Source: Hymenobacter sp. IS2118
GTDB taxonomy: Bacteria; Bacteroidota; Bacteroidia; Cytophagales; Hymenobacteraceae
Direction of reading: 5' to 3'
Length of the DNA stretch: 32,300 nt
Assembly (NCBI RefSeq): GCF_000715495.1
Contig: NZ_JNLX01000124.1
Coordinates: forward strand, 1 to 32,300
This document shows positions 1 through 7,743 of the stretch, one piece after another. The translations under genes were made by a program, and so were the position numbers. The notes beneath the pieces were generated by a model. It ran no database searches. It worked only from the letters and a program-made list of their open reading frames with translations, and was not told the origin of the DNA. The stretch's first letter is position 1. Every line of letters begins with the position of its first letter.

Positions 1-696
1 TTTTTTGCCATCTACTATATTTTGGTTACGGGGATGCAGTGGAAGGCCTTGCCGCGGTGCTTGGGGGCAACCTCCACGGTCCATGACCGGTTCCAGCAGT
101 GGGCCCAGGCTGGCGTTTTTAAGCGGCTTTGGACCAGCGGCTTGGTGCAGTTACAGGCCGAAGGCCGCCTGGATTGGGACTGGCAGTGTCTGGATGCCTG
201 CCAGACCAAGGCCCCGCTTGGCGGCGAGGCCGTCGGCCCCAACCCGACGGACCGGGGCAAGGGCGGCGTCAAACGCCACGTGCTGACCGAGGCTCAGGGC
301 TTGCCCGTCGGCGTGGCCGTGACCGGAGCCAACGTCCACGAAGTGACGCAAGTACAGGCCGTACTCGATTCGATGCCCGTGCTGCCCCCACCGGCCGAAG
401 GCGATTTCGCCCCCGGTTTCTGCGCCGACAAGGGCTACGACGCCGAGGCCATTCGGCGCCTACTGGCCCAGTGGGGCTACCGGGTGCACATCCTGAGCCG
501 GGGAGAGGAAGCCGACAAATGCCGCACCCCCGGCTACCGCGCCCGTCGCTGGGTCGTCGAGCGCACCCACGCCTGGTTCCACCGTTTCCGCCGCCTGCTC
601 ATCCGCTGGGAAAAGAAAGTCGCCAACTACGAAGCCCTCCTCCACCTGGCTTGCGCAAACACCGTCTGGCGACACTCCCTCCTATTTTTCGGATAG
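1..696 (+). CDS. IS5-family DDE transposase, N-terminally cut by the window edge
   Basis: The reading frame is open from base 1, where it already encodes FFAIYYILVTGMQWKALP, the conserved N-terminal block of IS5 transposases, so the true start lies upstream of the window. The DDE residues fall in the contexts LDACQTK (first Asp), CADKGYDAE (second Asp) and VVERTHAWF (Glu, followed by the usual R/H helix). The segment PNPTDRGKGGVKRH before the second Asp is typical of the family. No internal stop or frameshift is visible in the part present, so the enzyme may be active. The stop TAG (694-696) is in the same frame as the downstream clpP reading frame. Confidence 0.92.
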   Translation, partial: FFAIYYILVTGMQWKALPRCLGATSTVHDRFQQWAQAGVFKRLWTSGLVQLQAEGRLDWDWQCLDACQTKAPLGGEAVGPNPTDRGKGGVKRHVLTEAQGLPVGVAVTGANVHEVTQVQAVLDSMPVLPPPAEGDFAPGFCADKGYDAEAIRRLLAQWGYRVHILSRGEEADKCRTPGYRARRWVVERTHAWFHRFRRLLIRWEKKVANYEALLHLACANTVWRHSLLFFG

Positions 697-700
697 GCTC
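1..700 (+). mobile_element. IS5-family insertion sequence, right-hand part, cut by the window edge
   Basis: This is the right part of an IS5-family element; the left end lies outside the window. The right end is placed near 700 because the reverse complement of 681-700 begins GAGCCTATCCGAAAA, which resembles IS5-type terminal inverted repeats and overlaps the transposase stop codon. Immediately beyond, the sequence reads as the N-terminal codons of clpP, so the element sits inside that gene. The target duplication cannot be seen without the left flank; TTA or TTAA just after the end are candidates. The subgroup was not assigned. Confidence 0.8.
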
Positions 701-768
701 TTAACGGCCTGCGGGTTGACCAATACCTGAACCACGTCGAGGGCATTGCCCGCCATAACTTCACCGGC

Positions 769-1353
769 ATGACGCGCTCCGTGATTGAGGAGCGGCCCAC
801 GCGCTTCGCCGAAATCGACGTGTTTTCGCGCTTGATTATGGACCGCATTATTTTCCTGGGCCAGGCCGTGGACGACCCCATTGCCAACATCATCAACGCT
901 CAGCTGCTGTTTCTGGAATCGGCCGACGCCCGCAAGGACATTCTGCTCTACATCAACTCGCCGGGCGGTGGGGTGTACGCCGGCCTGGGCATTTTCGACA
1001 CCATGCAGTATGTGCAACCCGACGTGGCCACCATCTGCACCGGCCTCGCCGCCTCGATGGGCGCTTTCCTGCTCTGCGGCGGCGCCCTGGGCAAACGCTC
1101 GGCCCTGCCCCACGCCCGCGTCATGATTCATCAGCCCTCGGGCGGCGTGCAGGGCCCTTCGGCCGACATTGAAATCACGGCCCGCGAAGTGGTAAAGCTC
1201 CGCCAGGAACTGTATCAGATTTACGCGGAGCGCACCGGCAAAACCTACCAGCAAATCCACAACGATTCGGACCGCGACAACTGGATGCGGGCCGACGAAG
1301 CGAAGGAGTACGGGCTGATTGACGAGGTACTCACGCGCCCGGCGGCGACCTGA
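769..1353 (+). CDS. clpP: ATP-dependent Clp protease proteolytic subunit ClpP, 5' end displaced by an IS
   Basis: ClpP is the serine peptidase that forms the tetradecameric chamber fed by ClpX or ClpA/C-type ATPases. From the ATG at 769 the protein has 194 residues with an intact catalytic triad: Ser96 (GLAASMG), His121 (MIHQPSGG) and Asp170 (DSDRDNW). The oxyanion/substrate strand NSPGG is also present. These positions are each one lower than the mature E. coli triad (97/122/171), so this ATG lies almost exactly at the mature N-terminus. Upstream, 701-768 stays open in frame and reads [15 protein letters not shown], which matches the propeptide region of Bacteroidota ClpP. The native start has therefore been cut away by the IS ending near 700. 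A near-mature ClpP could still be made from 769, but promoter and ribosome binding are uncertain. Family identity is certain; expression is not known. Confidence 0.93.
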   Translation: MTRSVIEERPTRFAEIDVFSRLIMDRIIFLGQAVDDPIANIINAQLLFLESADARKDILLYINSPGGGVYAGLGIFDTMQYVQPDVATICTGLAASMGAFLLCGGALGKRSALPHARVMIHQPSGGVQGPSADIEITAREVVKLRQELYQIYAERTGKTYQQIHNDSDRDNWMRADEAKEYGLIDEVLTRPAAT

Positions 1354-1458
1354 GAGGCAGGTTTATCAAACGCCATTACGCCCTTTTGGCTGCACCAACG
1401 TTGGTTTTGCACTTAGCTTTACGGAACTGTTCCACTGCAAAACCCGCCCGTTCACTTA

Positions 1459-4017
1459 ATGCGTCTTCTGTCTTATCACCGCCTGTTCCTGCTCCTTTTT
1501 TTCGGACTGACCCTGCCCCTATTGAACGCTACCGCGCAGGCGCTGCGAACGGCCGACGGCCTCACCTATCATCCGGTCAGAACCATAGCCCCGGCCGACC
1601 CGGACCTGGCCGATTTGGCGTTTTTGAAACAGGAGATTGGCGCGGCGCGGGTGGTGTTTCTGGGCGAGCCCACGCACGGCGAGGGCAACGTGTTTGAGGC
1701 TAAAACGCGGCTCGTGCGCTTTTTGCGGCAGCAGGGCTTTGGCACCGTGGCGTTCGAGAGCGGTTTCTACGAAGTGGCGCGGGCGCAGCAGGACATCGAA
1801 GCCGGCCAGAATCCCGCCACTTGCCTCAACAAAAGCCTGTTTCCCATCTGGACGCACAGCCGCGAGTTTCAGCCGCTGACAGCGCTGGTGGGCAAGGGCC
1901 AACTAAAAGTGGCCGGTTTCGACCCGCAGCTGAGCGGCGAGTACGGCGAGGAAATGATGGAAGACCTGCAGGCCTTTCTGGGCAGCAAGCAATCGGAGGC
2001 AGTGCCCTTCGACTATCTGGAGGAAGTTATTGACGCAATGGGACGCTACTACACGTTTCCGCCCACGCACCAGTACGCGCTGTTCAACCTGGCCATCGGC
2101 AAGGCCACCAAGCAGCTGCGCCAGGTGGCCACCGCCGAGCCGGGCCGCCGGAGCCGGGCCGAATTCTGGCTGCAAACCCTGGCCAGCCTCAACGCCCTGG
2201 CCCGCGATTACGCCCGCAACGACCCCGGCGCTAAAGGTCCCGAAGGTTTCAAAGCCTCGGACAGCAACGTGCGCGACCAGCTGATGGCTGACAACCTGCT
2301 CTGGTACCTGCGCCAGCACCCCACCGAAAAAGTGATTTGCTGGGGCGCCACCGGCCACTTCGCTGGACCTTTAAAGGGCCTGCAAAATGATGAATTGCAG
2401 GATTTTCGTCCGATGGGCTCGTTGGTGAAAGCGGCTTTGCCCGCCGGGCAGGTGTACTTGTTGGGTACGGCTACGGCCGGCGGCATCTATGGCAATGTAC
2501 ACGGCCCGCGCAAGCCCGTGCCCACGCCCGCCCCCGGCAGCCTGGAAGCGCAGCTGGACGCCGTGGGCCCGGAGTACCTGTTCGTGCCCATGCGGCAGCC
2601 GGCCCTGGCCAACGTTACCGCCAGCCTGTTTGAGTACCAGCCCCTGGCCGGCAACTGGACGCAGGTGCTCGACGGGCTGCTGTTTCTGAAAACCGTGCGC
2701 CCGCCCGAATACGCCGAGCAGGACCTGCCGCCCACGCTCCGCGACTCGCTACGACTGGCCAAAACCAGCAGCGGCACCCTTGCCGGCGACGCCCAACGCC
2801 GCCTCACGGTGCGGGCCGCTGGCTCGGGCCCGGCTGCCGGCCAGCTGCGCGGCGTGGTGCTCGATGAGAAAACCAGAGCGGCGGTGCCCTTTGCCAGCGT
2901 GTATTTGCAGCGGCAGGGCGTGGGCCTCACCACCAACATCAAGGGCGAATTTGAGTTGCCCCGGCCGGCCGGGCCCGATTCGCTGGTGGCTACTTGCCTG
3001 GGGTTTGGCCAGCAGGCGCTGGCCGTGGGTACGCAGTCCTACCTCACGGTACTGCTGCCCCCGCAGGCCTACGCGCTGGCCGAAGTAACGGTAAAGGGCG
3101 AAAGCCTGGACCCGCGCAAAATCATGGCCCGCGTCATTAAACAGCTGCCTCAGAACTACACGCAGCGGGACTACAACGCCGACGTGTACGCCCGCGCCTC
3201 ATCTACCAACTTCGACTCGCTGCTCTACGACGTGGAGTATTTCAGCACCTTTTACGATGCCCAGGGCTACCGCTCGGTGGGCAGCGGCGCCTCGCGGCTG
3301 GAGGAAGTGAAATGGAACAAGGAGCCCAACCGCAGCGGCGACTGGGGCGACTACCATTTTGCCCATTCCGCCTACTTCGCCAACTTCGTGGATTTGGTGG
3401 ACCAGAACCCGATTTTTCAGGCCCGCACCCTGAAAAAGTACACGTACTCGCTGGCGTCCGTCATCCAGGACCAGGGCCGCGAAACGCTGGTGATTGACTT
3501 CGTGGCCAAAAAGAAAAACCGCCGCACCACGGGCGACTATTTCGACCAAGGCTACTCGGGCAAGCTCTACATCAACCGCGCCGACTATGCCGTGACGCGC
3601 TGCGACGTGGAGTGGCAGCGCGACACGGTGCTGCTTAACGAAATGACGCGCAAGTACTTTGCCCGCGGCGGCACGGTGGCCAGCAGGTGGCACCACCTGC
3701 ACGACGACTACCGCATCCGCCAGAGCATGACCTACCAGCAGCCGCAGCCCGGCGGCCCGTACTTCCTCGACCGCAGCATCCAAACCTGGATTGAAAGGCA
3801 CCGGGACCTGGCCACCGGCCGGCGCATGGAGAAGCTTTCGGTGCAAAGCCTACAGTTTGCCAACATCCGCACCACCGGCGTGGAGGTGCTGCCCGAGCGT
3901 CCGCCCGCCGCCACCATGCTGCTCAAGGGCCGGCCGTTTCACGAGGAGTTCTGGCGCACCCACCAGCGCCCCGACGGCGCGGCGGTCACCCCGCAAATGA
4001 AAGCGCCGGCCCGCTAA
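1459..4017 (+). CDS. Secreted erythromycin-esterase-like protein fused to a CarboxypepD_reg-like domain and a C-terminal DUF5686-like region
   Basis: This is an 852-residue fusion. Residues 1-28 form a signal peptide. Residues about 40-420 match the erythromycin esterase (EreA/EreB-like) fold: LGEPTHGEGN (Glu70, His73), AFESG (Glu100), a conserved RDQLMADNLLW helix near 275, and WGATGHF (His300) followed by MGSLV. Residues about 462-547 form a carboxypeptidase-regulatory-like beta-sandwich (GVVLDEKTRAAVPFASVYL) of the kind found at the start of TonB receptors and DUF5686 proteins. The last 300 residues resemble the soluble part of DUF5686-type envelope proteins and have no recognisable active site. 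The family hydrolyses macrolide lactones in resistance enzymes, but most chromosomal homologues have unknown substrates, so macrolide resistance should not be assumed. It is transcribed alone, about 105 bp after clpP. The palindrome CCAACGTTGG lies at 1395-1404 upstream. Confidence 0.82.
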   Translation: MRLLSYHRLFLLLFFGLTLPLLNATAQALRTADGLTYHPVRTIAPADPDLADLAFLKQEIGAARVVFLGEPTHGEGNVFEAKTRLVRFLRQQGFGTVAFESGFYEVARAQQDIEAGQNPATCLNKSLFPIWTHSREFQPLTALVGKGQLKVAGFDPQLSGEYGEEMMEDLQAFLGSKQSEAVPFDYLEEVIDAMGRYYTFPPTHQYALFNLAIGKATKQLRQVATAEPGRRSRAEFWLQTLASLNALARDYARNDPGAKGPEGFKASDSNVRDQLMADNLLWYLRQHPTEKVICWGATGHFAGPLKGLQNDELQDFRPMGSLVKAALPAGQVYLLGTATAGGIYGNVHGPRKPVPTPAPGSLEAQLDAVGPEYLFVPMRQPALANVTASLFEYQPLAGNWTQVLDGLLFLKTVRPPEYAEQDLPPTLRDSLRLAKTSSGTLAGDAQRRLTVRAAGSGPAAGQLRGVVLDEKTRAAVPFASVYLQRQGVGLTTNIKGEFELPRPAGPDSLVATCLGFGQQALAVGTQSYLTVLLPPQAYALAEVTVKGESLDPRKIMARVIKQLPQNYTQRDYNADVYARASSTNFDSLLYDVEYFSTFYDAQGYRSVGSGASRLEEVKWNKEPNRSGDWGDYHFAHSAYFANFVDLVDQNPIFQARTLKKYTYSLASVIQDQGRETLVIDFVAKKKNRRTTGDYFDQGYSGKLYINRADYAVTRCDVEWQRDTVLLNEMTRKYFARGGTVASRWHHLHDDYRIRQSMTYQQPQPGGPYFLDRSIQTWIERHRDLATGRRMEKLSVQSLQFANIRTTGVEVLPERPPAATMLLKGRPFHEEFWRTHQRPDGAAVTPQMKAPAR

Positions 4018-4030
4018 GCAGGCCGGCGCT
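4002..4030. terminator. Hairpin between convergent genes
   Basis: AGCGCCGGCC (4002-4011) pairs perfectly with GGCCGGCGCT (4021-4030) around a 9-nt loop that contains the stop codon of the upstream gene. There is no U-tract on either side, so it may act only as a weak or RNA-stabilising barrier between the two convergent genes. Confidence 0.4.
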
Positions 4031-4076
4031 CGCGCGTGGCTTAGTTTGGGCTTGGTTGCCCGTCGGGACCGGGCGC

Positions 4077-4862
4077 CTACTCGGCGGCCGGGTACCAGTT
4101 GCGCAGCCGAACGTCGATTTTCTTGTTCGCCGCGTTCACGGTTTTCTTGAAGCCGTCCACGTCGCTCAGGCCGTTTTGGCCGCGGTAGTGATAAGGGTAC
4201 ACGATGCCCGGCTTGAAGGCCAGCACGCCCTGGGCGGCCTGCGGTGCGTCCATGGTGTAGGGCAGGTTCATGCACACAAACGCCACGTCGATGCCTTTGA
4301 GGGCGCGCATTTCGGCCACGTCTTCGGTGTCGCCGGACAGGTACACTTTTTTGCCGCCCAGTTCCAGCACGTAGCCGTTGCCCCGGCCTTTGGTGTGCGG
4401 CGCGTCGGGCGCTTCGGGCAGGTTGTACATGGCAATGGCCGAAACCTTCATCCCCAAAGTATCAAGCTTCTGGCCGTTGCTGATAACGCGGGCCTGGGCC
4501 CGGTACTCGGCCGGCAGCTTGTCGGCCACGGCCTGGGGCACCAGCATCAGGGCCTTGCCCACGGCGAGGCTGGCCAGGGTTTTGGGGTCCAGGTGGTCGC
4601 CGTGAATGTCGGTGATGAGGATGACGTCGGGGGCGGCCAGGCCGGCGTAGCCCGCCGCGCCGCCGTAGGGGTCCACATAAATGGTTTTGCCGTTCCACGT
4701 CAGCACCACGCTGCCGTGCGTGATGGGCTGCACCGTGAGCGGGCCTTTTTTGGTAGCAATCTGGTCGGCGGCAGCACGCAGCGGAGTGGCGTGCTGGGTC
4801 TGGGCCTGGGCCGAAATGGTGAAAGCAGCCAGCGTGGCCGCGAGAAGAAGGGTGGATTTCAT
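4077..4862 (-). CDS. Periplasmic metallo-beta-lactamase-fold hydrolase (COG2220/UlaG-like)
   Basis: This 261-residue protein has a cleavable signal peptide (MKSTLLLAATLAAFTISAQA). I chose the start at 4862 because it begins this signal; a longer frame to 4961 would run into the REP-like repeat. MBL features in order are ITHGSVVLTWNG and YVDPYGG, the metal motif ITDIHGDHLD (residues 83-92), LSGDTE (Asp178) and YPYHYRG (His225). The first metal-ligand position, usually His in THxHxDH, is Asp85 here; His87, Asp89 and His90 are kept. Related UlaG/YtkL-type proteins include lactonases, but no substrate can be assigned. It is transcribed divergently from the MFS transporter at 5250, and the two share a 387-bp intergenic region. 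Confidence 0.85.
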   Translation of the reverse strand: MKSTLLLAATLAAFTISAQAQTQHATPLRAAADQIATKKGPLTVQPITHGSVVLTWNGKTIYVDPYGGAAGYAGLAAPDVILITDIHGDHLDPKTLASLAVGKALMLVPQAVADKLPAEYRAQARVISNGQKLDTLGMKVSAIAMYNLPEAPDAPHTKGRGNGYVLELGGKKVYLSGDTEDVAEMRALKGIDVAFVCMNLPYTMDAPQAAQGVLAFKPGIVYPYHYRGQNGLSDVDGFKKTVNAANKKIDVRLRNWYPAAE

Positions 4863-4923
4863 CGGTTTTATACCTGTTAAGTAATTAGACTTGTTCCCGA
4901 ATAAGCAGAAATGAAAAAAGCGA

Positions 4924-5016
4924 GTCATGCTGAGCGCAGCCGAAGCATCTCTACCGCGCAACTAATCCAATCGACTCAACGAAGCGGTAGAGATGCTTCG
5001 GCAAGCTCAGCATGAC
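4924..5016. repeat. REP-like palindromic element, copy 1
   Basis: The left arm 4924-4957 and right arm 4984-5016 are near-perfect reverse complements; both contain GTCATGCTGAGC at the outer end and GCATCTCTACCGC at the inner end. A second copy at 8767-8847 has the same outline, the same CTCAACGAAGCG next to the right arm, but a different inner stem (GCATCTCGCTCGC). The change in one arm is matched in the other. Confidence 0.85.
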
Positions 5017-5022
5017 CGTCGA

Positions 5023-5062
5023 TTTTATACTTTTTTTTGTATTTTTTATACTTTTTTTTGTA
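5023..5062. repeat. Two 19-bp T-rich direct repeats
   Basis: TTTTATACTTTTTTTTGTA occurs exactly twice, at 5023-5041 and 5044-5062 (period 21). It lies at the right side of the MITE-like segment, about 190 bp upstream of the MFS start. It could be subterminal transposase-binding sequence of the element or an AT-rich regulatory stretch. Confidence 0.7.
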
Positions 5063-5249
5063 TTTAGGAACAAGTCTATTATCTATCGGATTTCCCCGTA
5101 GCGTGCCCTTGTTGAAGCAGCTGCTGCCAAAAACCGGGACCATAACACGCCCGCCCGGCACAAGTTCAGGGCCGCGTCCGGGCCGGCAGCCACGGGCCGG
5201 TGGCACGCTGGGTTGGGCGCCATTTGCCGGGCCCGCGCTACATTTCGCC

Positions 5250-6488
5250 ATGCAAGCCGCTCCCACCACGAAAGCCTCCGTTTTTTCCGCCGCCGTCATC
5301 GTAGCCGCGCTAGGCTATTTTGTCGATATCTACGACCTGATTCTCTTCAGCATCGTGCGGGTTCAGAGCCTCAAAGAGCTGGGCATTACCGATGCGGCCG
5401 AGGTCACGAACCAGGGCTTGTTCCTGATAAACATGCAGATGGGTGGCATGCTGGTCGGCGGCATCCTGTGGGGCATATTGGGCGATAAGCGCGGGCGGCT
5501 GTCGGTGCTCTTCGGCTCGATTCTAATGTATTCGCTGGCCAACCTGGCCAACGGCTTCGTGACTTCGGTAGAGCAGTACGCCTGGCTGCGGCTCATTGCC
5601 GGCATCGGGCTGGCCGGCGAGCTGGGCGCGGGCATCACGCTGGTGAGCGAAAGCCTGCCCAAAGAAAAGCGCGGCTACGGCACCATGATAGTGGCCACCG
5701 TGGGCGTGAGCGGCGCCATGCTGGGCTACTGGGTAGGCGAGGCGCTGGGCTGGCGCAATGCCTATTTCGTGGGCGGCGGACTGGGCCTGGCGCTGCTGCT
5801 GCTGCGCGTGAGCGTGTTCGAGTCGGGCATGTTCCAGCAGGTGCAGGCCCAAACGGATGTGGTGCGCGGCAACTTTCTGGCCTTGTTCACTAACCGCGCC
5901 CGCTTCGGCAAGTACCTGCGCGTGCTGCTCATTGGCGTGCCGCTGTGGTTTGTAGTGGGCATTCTCGTCACGCTGGCGCCGGAGTTCGGGCGCGTGTTGG
6001 GCCTCACGGGCGAGGTCACGGCCGGGCTGGCAGTGTTCTGGTGCTATTTTGGGCTGGTGTTCGGCGATTTTATCAGCGGGGCGCTTAGCCAGCTGTGGCA
6101 CTCGCGCAACAAGGCGCTGCTGGTGTTTCTGGCCTTTTGCGCCGGCATGGTGGCGGTTTATTTATTTGCCATCGAAGGCGCTACGCCCACGGTTTTCTAC
6201 GCCGTGTGCTTCGTGCTGGGCGTTTCGGTGGGGTTCTGGGCGCTGTTTGTGACGGTGGCGGCCGAGCAGTTCGGTACCAACCTGCGGGCCACGGTAGCTA
6301 CCACGGCGCCCAATTTCGCCCGCGGCTCGGTGGTGCTGCTGGTGCCGGCCTTCAAATACCTGAGCGGGCAGCTGGGTTTTGTGCCCGGCGCGGCCATTCT
6401 GGGCGGGGTGTCGCTGGCCGTGGCCTTCTGGGCCGTGAGCACCCTGCCCGAGAGCTACGGCAAAGACCTGGACTACGTGGAGGAATAG
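5250..6488 (+). CDS. MFS transporter (metabolite/sugar transporter type)
   Basis: This 412-residue integral membrane protein has about 12 hydrophobic segments. The start MQAAPTTKASVF at 5250 was chosen because upstream in-frame codons run through the T-rich repeat and do not look like transporter sequence. The first helix ends in YFVDIYDLILFS. The loop between helices 2 and 3 carries a variant of the MFS signature, GDKRGR, and the helix 5 region has GYWVGEALGWRNAYF. The protein resembles the metabolite:H+ symporter branch, but the substrate cannot be predicted from sequence alone. It is transcribed alone and divergent from the periplasmic MBL-fold hydrolase, which may act on a related compound; that link is inference only. 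Confidence 0.85.
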   Translation: MQAAPTTKASVFSAAVIVAALGYFVDIYDLILFSIVRVQSLKELGITDAAEVTNQGLFLINMQMGGMLVGGILWGILGDKRGRLSVLFGSILMYSLANLANGFVTSVEQYAWLRLIAGIGLAGELGAGITLVSESLPKEKRGYGTMIVATVGVSGAMLGYWVGEALGWRNAYFVGGGLGLALLLLRVSVFESGMFQQVQAQTDVVRGNFLALFTNRARFGKYLRVLLIGVPLWFVVGILVTLAPEFGRVLGLTGEVTAGLAVFWCYFGLVFGDFISGALSQLWHSRNKALLVFLAFCAGMVAVYLFAIEGATPTVFYAVCFVLGVSVGFWALFVTVAAEQFGTNLRATVATTAPNFARGSVVLLVPAFKYLSGQLGFVPGAAILGGVSLAVAFWAVSTLPESYGKDLDYVEE

Positions 6489-6644
6489 CCATTGCCGGAC
6501 CTCTGCGGGCCTCCGCGCTTTACCTCCACGAACCTCCGCGAGAAACAACCATGCGTAAGTCCTGTAAAAGCAAAACCCTCTGAAAACCTTGCTGAAAGCG
6601 CAACGTACACGGCCTACACTTAACGGGTTAACCCAACCCTTCCC

Positions 6645-7040
6645 ATGAAAAGACTCATTGGTTTTCTGGCCATTATGGCTGCCACGTCCTTCGCGGCCCA
6701 GGCCCAAACCACTCCCCTATCCACCGACCCTTCCACCGTGCCCCTCACGGCCGAGCAGCAACGTATGCGTGCCGACGAGGCCAAGGCTGCCTACGAGCAG
6801 CAGAAAAGCCAAACCAGCAGCAGCGACCAGGCCGTGCGTGACAGCCGCAACCAGCTCAACGATACCAACAACCAGCAAAAAGACCTGAAAAAGCAGCTCA
6901 AGGAGCAGCGCCAGCAGGAAAAAGCGCAGAAGCAGCAGCTTAAGGAACAGCGCACCCAGGCCAAGGAAGCCAAGAAGCTGGAAAAAGCCGCCCGCGACCA
7001 GGCCAAAGCCGAAAAGAAGCGCGCCAAAGCCATGAAGTAA
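6645..7040 (+). CDS. Secreted or periplasmic coiled-coil protein, Lys/Gln/Ala-rich
   Basis: This is a 131-residue protein with a signal peptide (MKRLIGFLAIMAATSFAAQAQ). The rest is highly charged and low in complexity: residues about 45-131 are rich in K, Q, E, A and R in heptad-like order, which predicts a long helix or coiled coil. It has no catalytic motif. I do not recognise a named family. Similar small lysine-rich exported proteins are common in this group, and their function is unknown. A strong terminator follows 24 bp after the stop, so it forms a single-gene transcript. The palindrome TTAACGGGTTAA lies just upstream of the start. Confidence 0.75.
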   Translation: MKRLIGFLAIMAATSFAAQAQTTPLSTDPSTVPLTAEQQRMRADEAKAAYEQQKSQTSSSDQAVRDSRNQLNDTNNQQKDLKKQLKEQRQQEKAQKQQLKEQRTQAKEAKKLEKAARDQAKAEKKRAKAMK

Positions 7041-7064
7041 CGAATCCCGCTCGTTAGCGTTTAC

Positions 7065-7094
7065 AAAAAACTCCGGCCCTGGTCGGAGTTTTTT
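7065..7094 (+). terminator. Rho-independent terminator after the coiled-coil gene
   Basis: AAAAAACTCCG (7065-7075) pairs with CGGAGTTTTTT (7084-7094) around an 8-nt loop, giving a G+C stem followed by a six-T tract. Confidence 0.9.
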
Positions 7095-7152
7095 ATTGCT
7101 TTTTTGGCCCACCGCGCCTGCTTTCACGCCCTCTTCTAACCCCCTGATTTCT

Positions 7153-7599
7153 ATGGCTAAGCCTACTAAAAACACCATGATGTTTTACCCGTGGCACCAT
7201 TTTGTGCTGCTACCGCTGGCCCTGCTCATGGCCGGCTACACCATTTTACGCTACACTAAAGTGGCCGGCGACGACGACCAGATTGCGCGGCTCTGGTTTA
7301 GCGTGGCGGCCCTGGCGGTTATCGGTTTCGGCGTGCTCCTGATGCTGCGCCAGCATTACGCCCTGCAGTTGCAGGACCGCATTTGCCGGCTCGAAGTACG
7401 CCAGCGGTATTTCGAGGTGAGCGGCCAGCGCTTTGCCCCGCTCGAAGCGCAGCTCAGCCTCAGCCAGATTCTCAGCCTGCGCCTGGCCGGCGACGCTGAA
7501 CTGCCCGCCCTGGCCCAAGCCGCCGCCGCCGACAAGCTTTCGTCCAAGGACATTCAGGCCCGCATCACCGATTTCCAGTTCGATGCCATGCGCGTCTGA
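7153..7599 (+). CDS. DUF6526-like membrane protein
   Basis: This is a 148-residue protein with two hydrophobic helices near the N-terminus (HFVLLPLALLMAGYTI and WFSVAALAVIGFGVLLM), followed by a cytosolic or periplasmic tail of about 80 residues. The start at 7153 (MAKPTKNTMMFYPWHH) is preferred over an upstream in-frame start because 7096 falls in the terminator region. The pattern of a YPWHHF start, two helices, and a tail with LQDRICRLEVRQRYFE matches the Bacteroidota DUF6526 family as I remember it; no function is known. A repeat array begins six bases after the stop and runs to the next gene. Confidence 0.7.
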   Translation: MAKPTKNTMMFYPWHHFVLLPLALLMAGYTILRYTKVAGDDDQIARLWFSVAALAVIGFGVLLMLRQHYALQLQDRICRLEVRQRYFEVSGQRFAPLEAQLSLSQILSLRLAGDAELPALAQAAAADKLSSKDIQARITDFQFDAMRV

Positions 7600-7604
7600 G
7601 AAGC

Positions 7605-7740
7605 GTGACTGAGTGGCGGAGTGACTGAGTAGCGGAATAACTGAGTGACTTCTCAATGTAGACTTCCCTTACTCAGTCACTCAGTCCACTCAGTCACTCA
7701 GCCACTCCCCCACTCAGTTACTCTCTCACTCAGTCACTCT
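7605..7740. repeat. Inverted short-unit repeat array, locus A (GTGACTGAGT / ACTCAGTCAC)
   Basis: The left side has GTGACTGAGT at 7605-7614 and 7621-7630 plus a variant at 7637-7650, with a 16-bp period (unit plus GGCGGA or AGCGGA). The right side has the reverse complement ACTCAGTCAC at 7671-7680, 7688-7697 and 7728-7737 plus a variant near 7712. The array fills the gap between a stop codon (7597-7599) and the next start codon (7744). It predicts a long imperfect hairpin in the transcript. Confidence 0.9.
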
Positions 7741-7743
7741 CAT

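Larger units (their letters stand above)
4886..5078. mobile_element. Possible MITE with 12-bp terminal inverted repeats
   Basis: TAGACTTGTTCC (4886-4897) and its exact reverse complement GGAACAAGTCTA (5067-5078) bound a 193-bp segment with no coding capacity. If the outer TA is taken as a target duplication, the termini become GACTTGTTCC with a TA duplication, a pattern used by several IS5- and IS630-type elements. Inside are a REP-like palindrome and a pair of T-rich direct repeats. The alternative is that the two 12-mers are a bidirectional operator for the divergent genes. Confidence 0.45.
4863..5249. other. Intergenic region between divergent genes, largely filled by repeats
   Basis: This 387-bp spacer separates the MBL-fold gene (minus) from the MFS gene (plus). 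It contains a 12-bp inverted repeat that flanks a REP-like palindrome and a 19-bp direct repeat (described separately). No TAnnTTTG promoter could be assigned with confidence for either gene. From 5080 to 5249 nothing recognisable was seen. Confidence 0.6.

Noticed and set aside
129..704. 191-codon frame overlapping the left transposase
   Set aside because: Arg/Pro/Gly-rich product in an alternative frame of the transposase; no family features.
4056..4880. 274-codon plus-strand frame opposite the MBL-fold gene
   Set aside because: Antisense shadow: the minus strand carries a signal peptide and MBL motifs, while this frame is low-complexity Val/Gly/His.
5037..5249. N-terminal extension of the MFS transporter by 71 codons
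   Set aside because: The extension translates the T-rich direct repeats and a Pro/Gly-rich stretch; the transporter fold begins at Met 5250.
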